Below, piece by piece: positions 53,261-61,084 of a DNA stretch of 61,084 bases (position 1 is its first letter; every line of letters begins with the position of its first letter). Both the position numbers and the translations under genes were made by a program. The notes below the pieces were generated by a model. It searched no databases. It saw only the letters and a list, made by a program, of their open reading frames with translations, and was not told the DNA's origin. The stretch is from Archaeoglobaceae archaeon. Its GTDB lineage: Archaea; Halobacteriota; Archaeoglobi; Archaeoglobales; Archaeoglobaceae. The stretch is taken from contig JALSLC010000009.1 of NCBI GenBank assembly GCA_026988525.1, positions 1-61,084 on the forward strand, written 5' to 3'.

Positions 53261-54025
53261 ATGCCAATAATATTTGGCGTAATAAATATGAGTCCTGAAT
53301 CGTTTTATGTTAAGTCCATCTGCAGAAGTGTTGAAGAAGCTATAGAAAGAGCTGAAAAAATGATAGAAGATGGTGCTGATTATATAGATGTTGGAGGTAT
53401 GTCAACTGCTCCTTACAAAAATACATGGATTAGTGAAGAACTGGAGCTTAAGAGAGTAATACCAGTTATTAAAGAACTGAGTAAAAGAGGCTTTAAAGTT
53501 TCTATTGATACTACAAGAGCAAAAGTTGCAGAAGAAGCAATATTAGCTGGATGTGAATATGTAAATGCCGTAAAACCATCAGAGGAAATAGCTGATGTTG
53601 TTAAAAATTATAGAGTGGGTGTTATAGTTGTTGCAAGAGAAGTAGAATGGAAGGAAGACAGAAATTCCATAATAAATTCATGCATAAACTCTCTAAAAAA
53701 AGATTTAAAACTTTTCAAAGGCTGTAAAACAATAGTAGATCCAGCAATTGGATTTTGGAGGACTTATGGAAAGTGGTGGATAAGAGATTTTACAATATTG
53801 GCAAACTTAGATGAAATAAGAAATAAAACTGGAAAAAAAGTATTGATAGGAGTTTCGAGAAAGTCATTTATTGGTGCAATAACCAATACTAAACCTGAAG
53901 AAAGATTAGCAGGGAGTGTTGTAGCAGAAGTTTTATCTTCTCCTGATTATGTTAGAACGCATTGTGTTAAAGAAACACTTCAAGCTTTTAAAGTTGCAGA
54001 GTACATAAAAAAATACAGGGGGTAA
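53261..54025 (+). CDS. Dihydropteroate synthase-like protein
   Basis: 254 residues of the pterin-binding TIM-barrel fold: FGVINMSPESFYVKSICRSV, MIEDGADYIDVGGMSTAP, KRVIPVIKEL, VSIDTTRAKVAEEA, IVDPAIGFWRTYGKWWIRDF and VLIGVSRKSFIGA. These match DHPS, including the conserved Ser-Arg-Lys. In archaea related enzymes act in tetrahydromethanopterin synthesis, and this copy may do so. The methyltransferase gene follows after two bases with SD GGGGGT. Confidence 0.85.
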   Translation: MPIIFGVINMSPESFYVKSICRSVEEAIERAEKMIEDGADYIDVGGMSTAPYKNTWISEELELKRVIPVIKELSKRGFKVSIDTTRAKVAEEAILAGCEYVNAVKPSEEIADVVKNYRVGVIVVAREVEWKEDRNSIINSCINSLKKDLKLFKGCKTIVDPAIGFWRTYGKWWIRDFTILANLDEIRNKTGKKVLIGVSRKSFIGAITNTKPEERLAGSVVAEVLSSPDYVRTHCVKETLQAFKVAEYIKKYRG

Positions 54026-54027
54026 AA

Positions 54028-54594
54028 ATGTCAGTTTTTGATGAATTATGGGATAAGTATGATAGCTGGTATGAAAAAAATAAAGATATATATAGAAAAG
54101 AATTATCTCTAATTCTTAGTGCTGTAGATTCCTCAAAGAAGTGCTTAGAGGTAGGTGTTGGGACTGGTAGATTTGCGTGTAAAATAAATGCCATTGGAGT
54201 AGATGTATCTTTAAACATGCTCAAAATTGCAAGAAAAAGAGGGGTAGATGTGATTCTCGCAGACGCTTCGTATCTTCCTTTTATACAATGTTTTGATTTC
54301 GTTTTATTTATATTCACTTTATGCTTTCTAAAAAATCCAGAAAAAGCTTTAAAAGAGGCTAGGAGAGTCTTAATAGATTACGGTAAAGTGTTAATTTGCT
54401 TTATTCCAAAGGGAAAGCTCACAGATGATTACAAAAAAAGTGGAAGTCCATTTTACAAAAACGCTAAGTTTTACAGCGTTGAAGAAGTACGTGAAATGCT
54501 AAAAAATGCTGGATTTAAAGTTGAAAAAATTTACTATGAAAATTTAAGATATGAACGAGATTTAGCCTTAGTTGAAGGCAAAAAATTACCTTAA
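54028..54594 (+). CDS. Class I SAM-dependent methyltransferase
   Basis: 188 residues. Motif I is LEVGVGTGRFACKI, followed by IGVDVSLNMLKIARKRGVDV, ILADASYLPF, FDFVLFIFTLCFL and KALKEARRVLIDYGKVLICF. This is the UbiE/COQ5-like group with small-molecule or lipid substrates. The substrate is not known. It is coupled to the DHPS-like gene upstream, which suggests a pterin-type pathway, and it overlaps the convergent HD gene by nine bases. Confidence 0.85.
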   Translation: MSVFDELWDKYDSWYEKNKDIYRKELSLILSAVDSSKKCLEVGVGTGRFACKINAIGVDVSLNMLKIARKRGVDVILADASYLPFIQCFDFVLFIFTLCFLKNPEKALKEARRVLIDYGKVLICFIPKGKLTDDYKKSGSPFYKNAKFYSVEEVREMLKNAGFKVEKIYYENLRYERDLALVEGKKLP

Positions 54595-55758
54595 AATTTC
54601 ATCAAGTCTTTTTTGAACTATCTCTCTTATTCCAAAAAATCTCAAAGCAGCTTTAGCAACCTTATCAACATACTCCTCCGTTGTATAAACTCCGAGCATT
54701 AGAGATTTCTTTTCTGCACTCTTTAAAATTGAAATTAAAGGAGAAATTTCTTCTAACTTTTTTAACATACCATCTACTTCCACTAAAGCTTTGAACTCTC
54801 TTGCATCTTCTTCTTCTGGAACATCTACTATGACTTTTTCTACATCTACTCCAGCACTTTCTGAAATCTCTTTTTCAGCTTTTTTAGCATCTATTCTTCC
54901 GGGCACTCTACATCTACTTATGTATATTGCTCTTTTGAATAATTTCCGTTCATCTATTCTTTTCATAATTTCTCCAGCATACCCGCCCACACTTCTAAGA
55001 AAAGATACAATATCATAATCGTCCATTTTAAGCAGATCTCTTGGATTTAATTGTCCTTCCTCTACACAAAATTCAAGAGCTCTTTCATACATTTTTCTGG
55101 CAATTCTACAAACGTGATGATGATATACTGTTGGATACATCATAAATCTGGAAAGTAAAAGGGATTCTGCTGCTCTAATTGCTCTATAACTTATAATTGG
55201 TTCTACACCTCTAAAAGTTATTCCATCTATTAATCTCATTATATCAAAAACACCGTAGGCTACACCAGTATAATGAGAATCTCTAACCAGATAATCCATC
55301 CTATCAGCATCTATATCCCCACTTATTAAACTTACACCTTCAATTAACTTTGATATTTTGCTAAGGCTCAATCCTTCCTCTTTTAATATGTCTTCAATAG
55401 CACTACCTTTAACAACAGGATAGAAATTTTCATGTCTAAATCTCAAATATTTTTTTAGAAAGTACTCACTTGAATGAGAGAAGGGGGCGTGAGCTATATC
55501 ATGTAGCAAGGCTGCTGCAACACATTCCTTTCTTTCCTTTTCACTGCAATCCATCTTTTTTACAAGTTTCAAAGTTATATGCATAACACCAATACTATGC
55601 TCAAATCGAGTATGATTTGCTCCGGGGTAAACTAAGGAAGCAAAACCTAACTGTTTAATTCTTCTAAGTCTCTGAAATTGATGTGTATCTATTATTTTTA
55701 CACACCAGTCAGGTATGACAATATTTCCATGTATTGGGTCTCTAATTGTTTTTGGCAT
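54586..55758 (-). CDS. HD-domain phosphohydrolase (dNTPase/SAMHD1-like group)
   Basis: 390 residues. The HD metal set appears in TRFEHSIGVMHI, AALLHDIAHAPFSHSSEYFL and GDIDADRMDYLVRDSHYTG, with IRDPIHGNIVIPDW at the N-terminus. This is the pattern of the archaeal COG1078 dNTP or nucleotide phosphohydrolases. The C-terminal 150 residues are less conserved. It lies convergent with the methyltransferase gene, and the small helical gene lies 33 bases upstream. Confidence 0.9.
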   Translation of the reverse strand: MPKTIRDPIHGNIVIPDWCVKIIDTHQFQRLRRIKQLGFASLVYPGANHTRFEHSIGVMHITLKLVKKMDCSEKERKECVAAALLHDIAHAPFSHSSEYFLKKYLRFRHENFYPVVKGSAIEDILKEEGLSLSKISKLIEGVSLISGDIDADRMDYLVRDSHYTGVAYGVFDIMRLIDGITFRGVEPIISYRAIRAAESLLLSRFMMYPTVYHHHVCRIARKMYERALEFCVEEGQLNPRDLLKMDDYDIVSFLRSVGGYAGEIMKRIDERKLFKRAIYISRCRVPGRIDAKKAEKEISESAGVDVEKVIVDVPEEEDAREFKALVEVDGMLKKLEEISPLISILKSAEKKSLMLGVYTTEEYVDKVAKAALRFFGIREIVQKRLDEILR

Positions 55759-55791
55759 TTAAAGAAAAAAGCCATAAAGCAAAATATATAT

Positions 55792-55989
55792 TTAATCACT
55801 TAAGTCGCTTATTGCTTTTTTAAGATAGTACTCTCCTTCTCTAAATTTTTCAACTGCTTTTTTCAGTTTCTCAGATGCATTTGGATTTATTTCCTTAATT
55901 TTTTCCGCTAATTCTTCATATTTTCTTGTATGTTCTTCACTATGCTCTATCCAGTGCATTAATAAATGCCTAAGTTTTTCAACTTCCAA
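55792..55989 (-). CDS. Small helical protein, DUF8180-like
   Basis: 65 residues from a TTG. LRHLLMHWIEHSEEHTRKYE is followed by EKIKEINPNASEKLKKAVEK and a C-terminal helix. The His/Glu-rich HWIEHSEEH is typical of small methanogen-type helical proteins (DUF8180), whose function is not established. The TTG is supported by a perfect Shine-Dalgarno, GGAGGTGAT, three bases upstream. It may bind metal through its histidines; this is inference. Confidence 0.75.
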   Translation of the reverse strand: MEVEKLRHLLMHWIEHSEEHTRKYEELAEKIKEINPNASEKLKKAVEKFREGEYYLKKAISDLSD

Positions 55990-55992
55990 CGT

Positions 55993-56001
55993 ATCACCTC
56001 C
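55993..56001 (-). promoter_or_regulatory. Perfect Shine-Dalgarno for a TTG start
   Basis: GGAGGTGAT on the minus strand with a three-base spacer (ACG) before the TTG at 55989. Confidence 0.75.
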
Positions 56002-56079
56002 ATAGAATATTTGTATTAAATATTAATACTTTCTTACTTAATGTTTATTACCATACTCATTAAAAATTCACTTCAATAA

Positions 56080-56565
56080 TTAAATCAATCCATGCTCTTC
56101 AAGAAATTTAATCATATTTTTCCAATGACTGCCAATCCAATAAACTTTTTTACAGTTTTTACAAAACCACAACTCTTTTTTAAGTAAATCTTTCCCTAAT
56201 CCCATTTTTTCTAATATTTCTTTAGCTTCTTCTTCTTTAAGCTTTCTTAGATTTGAATTGCATAATGTACATCTCTTAGTAACGGGATAGAACTTAACTC
56301 CAAGCTCCATAACTTCCTTCATTTGCTTCCAAACCTGATTTGAAGTAATTAGCTTTGCTGGATACCCTCTTGAAATTCTTCTATGATACAACTCTCTATC
56401 TTTTGTTAAAAGTATTCTATCTTTAAAATTCTCTACTAAGTACGTATCCTCTTTTTCAGGCGTTGTATTAAAAGCCTCTTCACATACAGTGTCATAACCT
56501 GAAAGTCTTAGCCATTTTGCCAATCTTTTTAACATCCTGTCGCAAACGAATTTCAATCCCACCAT
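56080..56565 (-). CDS. Mut7-C RNase domain protein (DUF82)
   Basis: 161 residues. The PIN-like part opens FVCDRMLKRLAKWLRLSGYD and contains ILLTKDRELYHR, as in Mut7-C RNases. The C-terminal zinc ribbon has CTLCNSNLRK and FCKNCKKVYWIGSHWKNM. It is expected to degrade RNA; its biological target is unknown. It overlaps the HD gene upstream by 13 bases, so it is coupled with it. Alternative starts exist a few codons downstream. Confidence 0.88.
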   Translation of the reverse strand: MVGLKFVCDRMLKRLAKWLRLSGYDTVCEEAFNTTPEKEDTYLVENFKDRILLTKDRELYHRRISRGYPAKLITSNQVWKQMKEVMELGVKFYPVTKRCTLCNSNLRKLKEEEAKEILEKMGLGKDLLKKELWFCKNCKKVYWIGSHWKNMIKFLEEHGLI

Positions 56566-57086
56566 TTCACATCTATTCTTTCTAATAAATCAAAAATAAG
56601 TTTTCCAACTTTAGTTTTAATTTCACTCTTTTCAGGCTTGAAGTGCTTAGCTAACTCTGATATGTTTTCATATTCTCTTGCTTGAATTAGAAGTTCTAAT
56701 CTATCGGCATCTTTAACGTAATCGTTAATTTTCTCTAAATCTATTCCTGAGTTGGCTAATTCTTCATAAATTTTTTCTATATGTAAATTTTTTAATTGAA
56801 TATTTTTGACTTCTTCTTCACAACATTTTACATACTTTTTTGCAAGTTTGTGCAAATCTAAGGTCCTTGCTTCATGAGAATCGTGTAAAAGAGCTATAAA
56901 CGAAATAGCACAAGCTTCTAAGGTATTTATTCCATCAAGTTTTGCAAGTATGTATGCTATTACTGCCGTTCTAAAAGAGTGTTCCGCAACACTCTCTGGC
57001 AGCTTTATTCCTGCTTTAAGCCATCCTGATCTTGGAACTAATTTTAAAGCTCCAAGTTCAACTATTAACTTTGCCAACTCTTCCAT
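56553..57086 (-). CDS. HD-domain nucleotidase, YfbR/HDDC2-like
   Basis: 177 residues. The HD motif is in VAEHSFRTAVIAYILAKLDG and SFIALLHDSHEARTLDLHKL, with KDADRLELLIQAREYE near the end. This is the family of 5'-deoxynucleotidases such as YfbR and HDDC2. It is cotranscribed with the Mut7-C nuclease gene. The N-terminal LGALKLVPRSGWLKAGIKLP is typical. Confidence 0.87.
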   Translation of the reverse strand: MEELAKLIVELGALKLVPRSGWLKAGIKLPESVAEHSFRTAVIAYILAKLDGINTLEACAISFIALLHDSHEARTLDLHKLAKKYVKCCEEEVKNIQLKNLHIEKIYEELANSGIDLEKINDYVKDADRLELLIQAREYENISELAKHFKPEKSEIKTKVGKLIFDLLERIDVKWWD

Positions 57087-57160
57087 AAAATAAATTAGTC
57101 AGGTTAGCAGTTTACATTTTACGCTAAGTTTTATTGCTTGTGAAGTAAAACTCCGGGTAA

Positions 57161-57832
57161 CTAATCTATAAAAGCATACTCAGATGTCAAAAATGCAACT
57201 GCCATAACTATCAGCGAAAAAGACACAATCATCTTTAATGGTTCTAATATACCATTTGTATTTCCAGTTACACTCATGTTGAGTGCAAAAACAGTTGAGG
57301 ATATAACTGGAAACACTACTGGGAATGCTATTATAGGAAGTAAAAGTTCTTTTGAACGAGATTTAATTATTAAAATTGCAAGAGATGACATTGCCACAAC
57401 AAAAGCTGAATTTCCGAGAGTTAAAATTGCAAAAAACAGCAAAGGTTTTTTTATGCTCATATTAAAAACACCAACAAAAATTGGAAATACTACGATTTCA
57501 GTTATAAACATAAGAACGAGGTTATAAATCATTTTTCCAGCTAAAATGCTGGCAGGATGTATGGGTGATAATTTTAATCCATCAAGTGTTTCAAGTTCAA
57601 CTTCTCTAACGAACGCTCTTGCATAACCGAGCATTCCGACGAATATAAATATTAACCACAAAAGAGAGGCTCCTATGCTTTCAGCATAGGAAACAGGAAC
57701 TGTAACGCTAAAAAGCATTGAAGTTATAAGAGAGAACAACACCATTAAACTTAAAGTAGATTTACTCCTGAATTCAACTATTATATCCTTCCAAGCTACC
57801 TCTATAAACTTTGGTTTTGAAAAAGCACTCAT
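57161..57832 (-). CDS. CcmB-like heme-exporter/ABC-2 permease
   Basis: 223 residues with six membrane segments. The family region is KFIEVAWKDIIVEFRSKSTL at the N-terminus, with ASLLWLIFIFVGMLGYARAF and EVELETLDGLKLSPIHPASI at the loop, which matches CcmB permeases. CcmB exports something needed for c-type cytochrome maturation together with CcmA. It overlaps the CcmA-like ATPase gene by four bases. No ccmC, ccmE or ccmF is visible, so the exported compound need not be heme. Confidence 0.85.
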   Translation of the reverse strand: MSAFSKPKFIEVAWKDIIVEFRSKSTLSLMVLFSLITSMLFSVTVPVSYAESIGASLLWLIFIFVGMLGYARAFVREVELETLDGLKLSPIHPASILAGKMIYNLVLMFITEIVVFPIFVGVFNMSIKKPLLFFAILTLGNSAFVVAMSSLAILIIKSRSKELLLPIIAFPVVFPVISSTVFALNMSVTGNTNGILEPLKMIVSFSLIVMAVAFLTSEYAFID

Positions 57833-58506
57833 AAACTCACCATCTTGCTCATGTAAATTTTTTCAACTTCATGAATGCTGCATTCTGCAACTATTTTTCC
57901 GCCATACAAGATTATAGCTCTATCACAAAGTTTTTCAGCCTCGTTTATGTTATGTGTCGTTAGAAGGATAGTTTTATCAAGTTTACTCAAGTAATTCAGC
58001 AATTCTATTCTACCATTGACGTCAAGTCCGGAAGTTGGTTCATCAAGAATAAGGATCTCTGGATCGTGCAATAAAGCTCTTGCTATTGCCAATCTTTGCT
58101 TCATACCTCTCGAAAAAGTTTTTACAAGGCTGTGTCTTCTTTCATACAATTTAACCATTTTTAAAAGTTTATTTATATTACTTTCATCAACTTCGTATAG
58201 CTTGGAGTAAAACTTCAAATTTTCATAAGCTGTCAATTCATTATAAAGCATTGGATTGTGTGAAACAAAACCTATTTTTTTTCTCAATTCTATACTCATT
58301 TTTGCAGGATTGATGCCCATAACTTCTACTTTACCAGAATTAGCTCTCATCTGGCCACTTATTATTTTAACAAGTGTTGTCTTTCCAGCTCCATTTGGTC
58401 CCAATATGGCTACTTTCTCTCCTTTGTTGATGTGAAAAGTTAATCCATCGAGAGCTTTAAATCGGGAATAGTATTTAGTCACGTTTTCTAAAACTATTAC
58501 TTTCAT
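57829..58506 (-). CDS. CcmA-like ABC transporter ATPase
   Basis: 225 residues. Walker A is GPNGAGKTTLVKIISGQMRA, the signature is TFSRGMKQRLAIARALLHDP (with SRGM) and Walker B is ILILDEPTSGLD. The Q-loop has VSHNPMLYNELTAYENL. It pairs with the CcmB-like permease, four-base overlap, and it overlaps the FAD oxidoreductase gene upstream by four bases. The three genes and ferredoxin form one operon. Confidence 0.92.
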   Translation of the reverse strand: MKVIVLENVTKYYSRFKALDGLTFHINKGEKVAILGPNGAGKTTLVKIISGQMRANSGKVEVMGINPAKMSIELRKKIGFVSHNPMLYNELTAYENLKFYSKLYEVDESNINKLLKMVKLYERRHSLVKTFSRGMKQRLAIARALLHDPEILILDEPTSGLDVNGRIELLNYLSKLDKTILLTTHNINEAEKLCDRAIILYGGKIVAECSIHEVEKIYMSKMVSL

Positions 58507-59684
58507 AAAACTACCTCTTTTTCTATTTTTTTTACTACTCTTTCAACACCAAGAGCTATACCATCTACCTCTATATCATCTCCCTTAGCTCCATCTCCTA
58601 CTAAGTATAATCCCTTAATTGACGTTTCATTTTTGCAATCACATCCAATTTTTGCTCTGTTCACAGGCCATCCATCACTGAAACTTTGAATTGCCAGCAA
58701 TTCATATTTATATCCTTTTAAAATTTCTTTTAAATCTCTTAAACCTTCAGCAATCTCGAATTTTACATTTGAAGTTATCATTGGCTGATGAGCCATCAAG
58801 AAGTGCTTTTTACCAAGATTAGGATCGGCATTAGTAACTTGATTTATCCCACATATTCTCCTTGTTTCAAGAGTAAACATAACACTCGTATGGTCTATAA
58901 GAGGTTCTTCTAAAGCTATAGAGTATTTTATTCCCCTACTTTCAGATAATTCAGGAAGTTTAAGCTCAGTAAGTCTGCAAGTTTCAATTGGACCTATATC
59001 TGAAATAACTACTTCAAACTTTTTAGATTCTCTACGATAAAAGTGGACACTTAATCCAAAATTTTCTTTTCTTATAGCTCTAACAGTGTTTCTCTCTAAT
59101 TTGCAGTCGTTACTTTTTATAACCTCTATGAGTGCATTTATTACCGATTTACATCCTCCTACAGGTATTCCCGGTCCTCCAAATTCATAAGTAGCTTCGT
59201 ATATTGGATATACTTCCGAAAAAGTAACTTGTGATGGTGTAACACTTAAAGACCATCCAAGAAAAGCTCTAAGAAACTTAGCACTAAAGTCATCCAATCT
59301 GCTTTCAACTTCAGAAAGCTTTACTTCTCTAAAAAGATTTTTTAGGTAGTAAAAACCAAACATAAGCCTTGATTTAAGAGGAAAAGATTTTCTATTTACT
59401 ACTATTTCTTCCCCTCTATACAAAGCAGTTCCATTTGGTTTTGAATCAACTATTTCTATTTTAGCTCCAGCTTTTTTTAGCAGTTTTGCAAGGGGTCCTT
59501 TACTACCATGGGGTATCATGTGCAAAGCTCCAGTTGTAATTTCGTATCCTTTATAGTTAAAATTAGTAAATCTACCACCGAAAAATGGTAGTTTTTCAAA
59601 CACCTCAACTTCATATCCTTTTTCAGAAAGAAGTGCTGCTGTTAACAACCCTCCAAGTCCGGCACCTATAACTGCCACTCTCAT
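58503..59684 (-). CDS. Phytoene desaturase-like FAD oxidoreductase
   Basis: 393 residues. The FAD-binding GxGxxG is VIGAGLGGLLTAALLSEKGY (residues 4-23), followed by EVFEKLPFFGGRFTNFNYKG. Towards the C-terminus, KGLYLVGDGAKGDDIEVDGI is the second FAD motif. This matches the phytoene desaturase/isoprenoid-oxidoreductase superfamily. The start codon follows the ferredoxin stop directly, so electrons can be expected to pass from ferredoxin to the flavin. The substrate could be an isoprenoid (lipid or quinone). Next to the transporter it may modify the exported molecule; this is inference. Confidence 0.87.
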   Translation of the reverse strand: MRVAVIGAGLGGLLTAALLSEKGYEVEVFEKLPFFGGRFTNFNYKGYEITTGALHMIPHGSKGPLAKLLKKAGAKIEIVDSKPNGTALYRGEEIVVNRKSFPLKSRLMFGFYYLKNLFREVKLSEVESRLDDFSAKFLRAFLGWSLSVTPSQVTFSEVYPIYEATYEFGGPGIPVGGCKSVINALIEVIKSNDCKLERNTVRAIRKENFGLSVHFYRRESKKFEVVISDIGPIETCRLTELKLPELSESRGIKYSIALEEPLIDHTSVMFTLETRRICGINQVTNADPNLGKKHFLMAHQPMITSNVKFEIAEGLRDLKEILKGYKYELLAIQSFSDGWPVNRAKIGCDCKNETSIKGLYLVGDGAKGDDIEVDGIALGVERVVKKIEKEVVL

Positions 59685-59852
59685 TTACTCCACCCAGCTA
59701 ACAGCATTGATAGGGCAGTAAATTAAGCACTTCTTACAACTTTCGCATTTTTCTATATTAACTTCAGCTTTTCCCTCCACTCTTATAGCTTCAGCTGGGC
59801 ATACAAGCATACAAATAGCACAACCAACACATCTTTCCGTTATAACTATCAT
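59685..59852 (-). CDS. 2[4Fe-4S] ferredoxin
   Basis: 55 residues. Two clusters are clear: CVGCAICMLVCP and CESCKKCLIYCP, separated by VEGKAEVNIEK. The product is a bacterial-type ferredoxin with no extra domain. It starts at an ATG and its stop directly abuts the start of the FAD oxidoreductase, a strong sign that the two interact. It is divergent from Pelota, 49 bases away. Confidence 0.94.
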   Translation of the reverse strand: MIVITERCVGCAICMLVCPAEAIRVEGKAEVNIEKCESCKKCLIYCPINAVSWVE

Positions 59853-59901
59853 AACATTGCTATCACAATGTCTTTATTTATAAAGCCATCTGCTAATTTC
59901 G

Positions 59902-60939
59902 ATGAAAGTTTTAGAGGAGGATTTGAAAAAAAGCAACAAAGGTGTTGAAGGAGAAATAAAGCTGATACCTGAAAGCTTAGATGATCTATGGCATTTAAAA
60001 TATATAATAGAGCCGGGAGATGTAGTTTTCTCACTAACCAAAAGAGTTAGCGAGAGTAGTGATAAATTAAGAAGTGACAAAGAAATGGTAACTGTAAGAC
60101 TTGGAATTAAAGTAGAAAAAGTTGAGTTTCATAAATTTGCAAATAGATTGAGAATTTCTGGAAAAATAGTTGGTGGAGTAGAAGATTCTGGTTATCATAC
60201 GATAAATATTGGTGTGGGAAAAGAACTCAGTATAATAAAAAGTTGGAAGAAAGAGCAACTTGACAGACTTGAAAATGCCATTAAAGCAAGTAATCAACCT
60301 GAAGTAGTTATAGTTACTATTGAGGAAGGAGATGCAGTAATAGGAATATTAAGGCAGTGGGGAGTCGAAGAAGTGGCTAACATTAGAAAAAGTTATGGAA
60401 AAGAATCTAGTCAAAGAATTGAGTTTTTTTCAGATATACTCTCAACTTTAAAAAATTTGGATTTTAAATACCTTGTAGTAGCAGGTCCGGGATTTACTAA
60501 GGATGATTTTGTTAAATTTCTAAAAGAAAGAAATCCAGAGATCGCTAAAAAATGCATTACTGCAGATGCCTCAAGCATAGGTGTTAGAGGATTTGTAGAA
60601 GTATTAAAAAGAGGCGTAATATCCAGAATTGCAAGAGATATAAGACTTTCAGAAGAAACAGAATACGTTGAAAAAGTAATGGAAAGAATTGCTAAAGGCG
60701 AAAAAGTAGCATATGGATTAGAAGAAGTGAAGAAAGCATGTGAATATGGTGCTGTAGAAGTACTATTAGTTGCAGATGAATTTTTAAGAAAAGAAAGAGA
60801 AAAATGGGATATAGACTCTCTACTCGAGATGGCTGAAAATTCAGGAGGCAAAGTAGTAATAATAAGCACTGAATTTGAACCGGGAAAAAGATTGATGGCT
60901 TTAGGGGGGGTTGCAGCTCTTTTAAGATTTTTAATTTAA
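59902..60939 (+). CDS. pelA: Ribosome-rescue factor Pelota
   Basis: 345 residues. The N-terminal SM-like domain contains IKLIPESLDDLWHLKYIIEP GDVV, and the later domains contain VVVAGPGFTKDDFVKFL-like VVAGPGFTKDDF and the end ALGGVAALLRFLI. No NIKS or GGQ motif is present, which separates it from aRF1. Pelota recruits ABCE1 to empty or stalled ribosomes and stimulates splitting. No Shine-Dalgarno precedes the ATG, so the mRNA may be leaderless. Confidence 0.95.
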   Translation: MKVLEEDLKKSNKGVEGEIKLIPESLDDLWHLKYIIEPGDVVFSLTKRVSESSDKLRSDKEMVTVRLGIKVEKVEFHKFANRLRISGKIVGGVEDSGYHTINIGVGKELSIIKSWKKEQLDRLENAIKASNQPEVVIVTIEEGDAVIGILRQWGVEEVANIRKSYGKESSQRIEFFSDILSTLKNLDFKYLVVAGPGFTKDDFVKFLKERNPEIAKKCITADASSIGVRGFVEVLKRGVISRIARDIRLSEETEYVEKVMERIAKGEKVAYGLEEVKKACEYGAVEVLLVADEFLRKEREKWDIDSLLEMAENSGGKVVIISTEFEPGKRLMALGGVAALLRFLI

Positions 60940-61084
60940 ATTTTAACTCTATTCCTGCTAAAATCCAACATTTCCAAAAAACAAGCTGTAAAATAAGAGA
61001 TGCCAGCAATACGAACTTAATCAGCGAGTCGCTCATCTTAAAATTGATTAATATTATTGATTAAAGTTATATTTTATATTTTCT

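Noticed and set aside
60692-61036. 114-codon minus-strand frame opposite the end of pelA
   Set aside because: Most of it is antisense to Pelota. The first 25-35 codons after 61036 could belong to a short membrane peptide, but a frame change would be needed to end it before pelA, so it is not annotated. Nothing else is seen in 60940-61084.
1-61084. CRISPR arrays and insertion sequences
   Set aside because: No regularly spaced repeats, transposase or terminal inverted repeats were seen anywhere in the window, in spite of the CARF-like regulator.

Overview
The window is a dense, AT-rich piece of archaeal chromosome. It is about 61 kb with roughly 75 genes on both strands. Archaeal markers are aRF1, Pelota, a stand-alone GMP synthase ATPase subunit, CobY, archaeal PheS/PheT, SepCysS and a stand-alone 5S rRNA gene. 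Other traits point to a methanogen-related euryarchaeon, most likely an Archaeoglobales-type organism: a complete fwdDBAC operon plus a second FwdG/FwdB/FwdD-like set, AhbC of the siroheme-dependent heme route, an archaeal alanine dehydrogenase, a hexulose-phosphate synthase/RraA fusion and an ArsR-V4R regulator. The genus is inferred, because no mcr, dsr or 16S gene lies in the window.

Layout. 1-1342: the 5' end of a type II/IV secretion ATPase and a DUF6293-type regulator. 1808-4227: a RavA/ViaA-like MoxR-VWA pair. 4219-8234: fwdDBAC on the minus strand. 8467-12274: a UPF0282 hydrolase, AhbC, a membrane protein and a ModA/WtpA-like protein without a signal peptide. 12303-12375: tRNA-Val(GAC). 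12466-19124: a co-directional run of lipoprotein, alanine dehydrogenase, DUF763, ThiC, a membrane protein and FwdG-FwdB2-FwdD2. 19129-22029: tRNA-Leu(UAA), a four-CBS protein, SepCysS, 5S rRNA and an isolated CdhC-like A-cluster domain. 22020-27283: HPS-RraA, a decayed radical SAM gene, PmbA/TldD and HisH. 27294-32684: a dipeptide-type ABC importer. 32803-40927: a degenerate phosphoesterase, a TctA-like permease, GuaA, a V4R regulator, Ogg2, PheT/PheS and CBS-ParB.

41077-43059 is an oxygen-defence operon (rubredoxin, superoxide reductase, FprA and a small protein). 43096-46542 holds an Mth938-like protein, CobY/CobS, Trm10 and TatD. 46747-47646 holds a 53-residue protein, a MoaD/ThiS-like modifier ending in Gly-Gly and a JAMM protease. 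47713-53129 holds an amidotransferase, a DUF2148 protein, an RNA m5C methyltransferase, aRF1, a Trm112-like protein and CTP synthase. 53261-57086 holds a DHPS-like protein, a methyltransferase, HD hydrolases and a Mut7-C nuclease. 57161-60939 holds a ferredoxin/FAD-oxidoreductase/CcmA/CcmB-like operon and Pelota.

Most unusual: (1) the CdhC-like protein keeps the four iron-sulfur cysteines of the acetyl-CoA synthase A-cluster, but the Cys-Gly-Cys nickel site reads Pro-Leu-Gln; (2) the second FwdB appears to lack the tungsten-ligand cysteine; (3) a Gly-Gly modifier sits beside a JAMM protease; (4) a calcineurin-like protein has lost its metal ligands. Several genes appear to start at TTG placed 3-4 bases after a strong Shine-Dalgarno, so simple longest-ORF starts are often wrong here.
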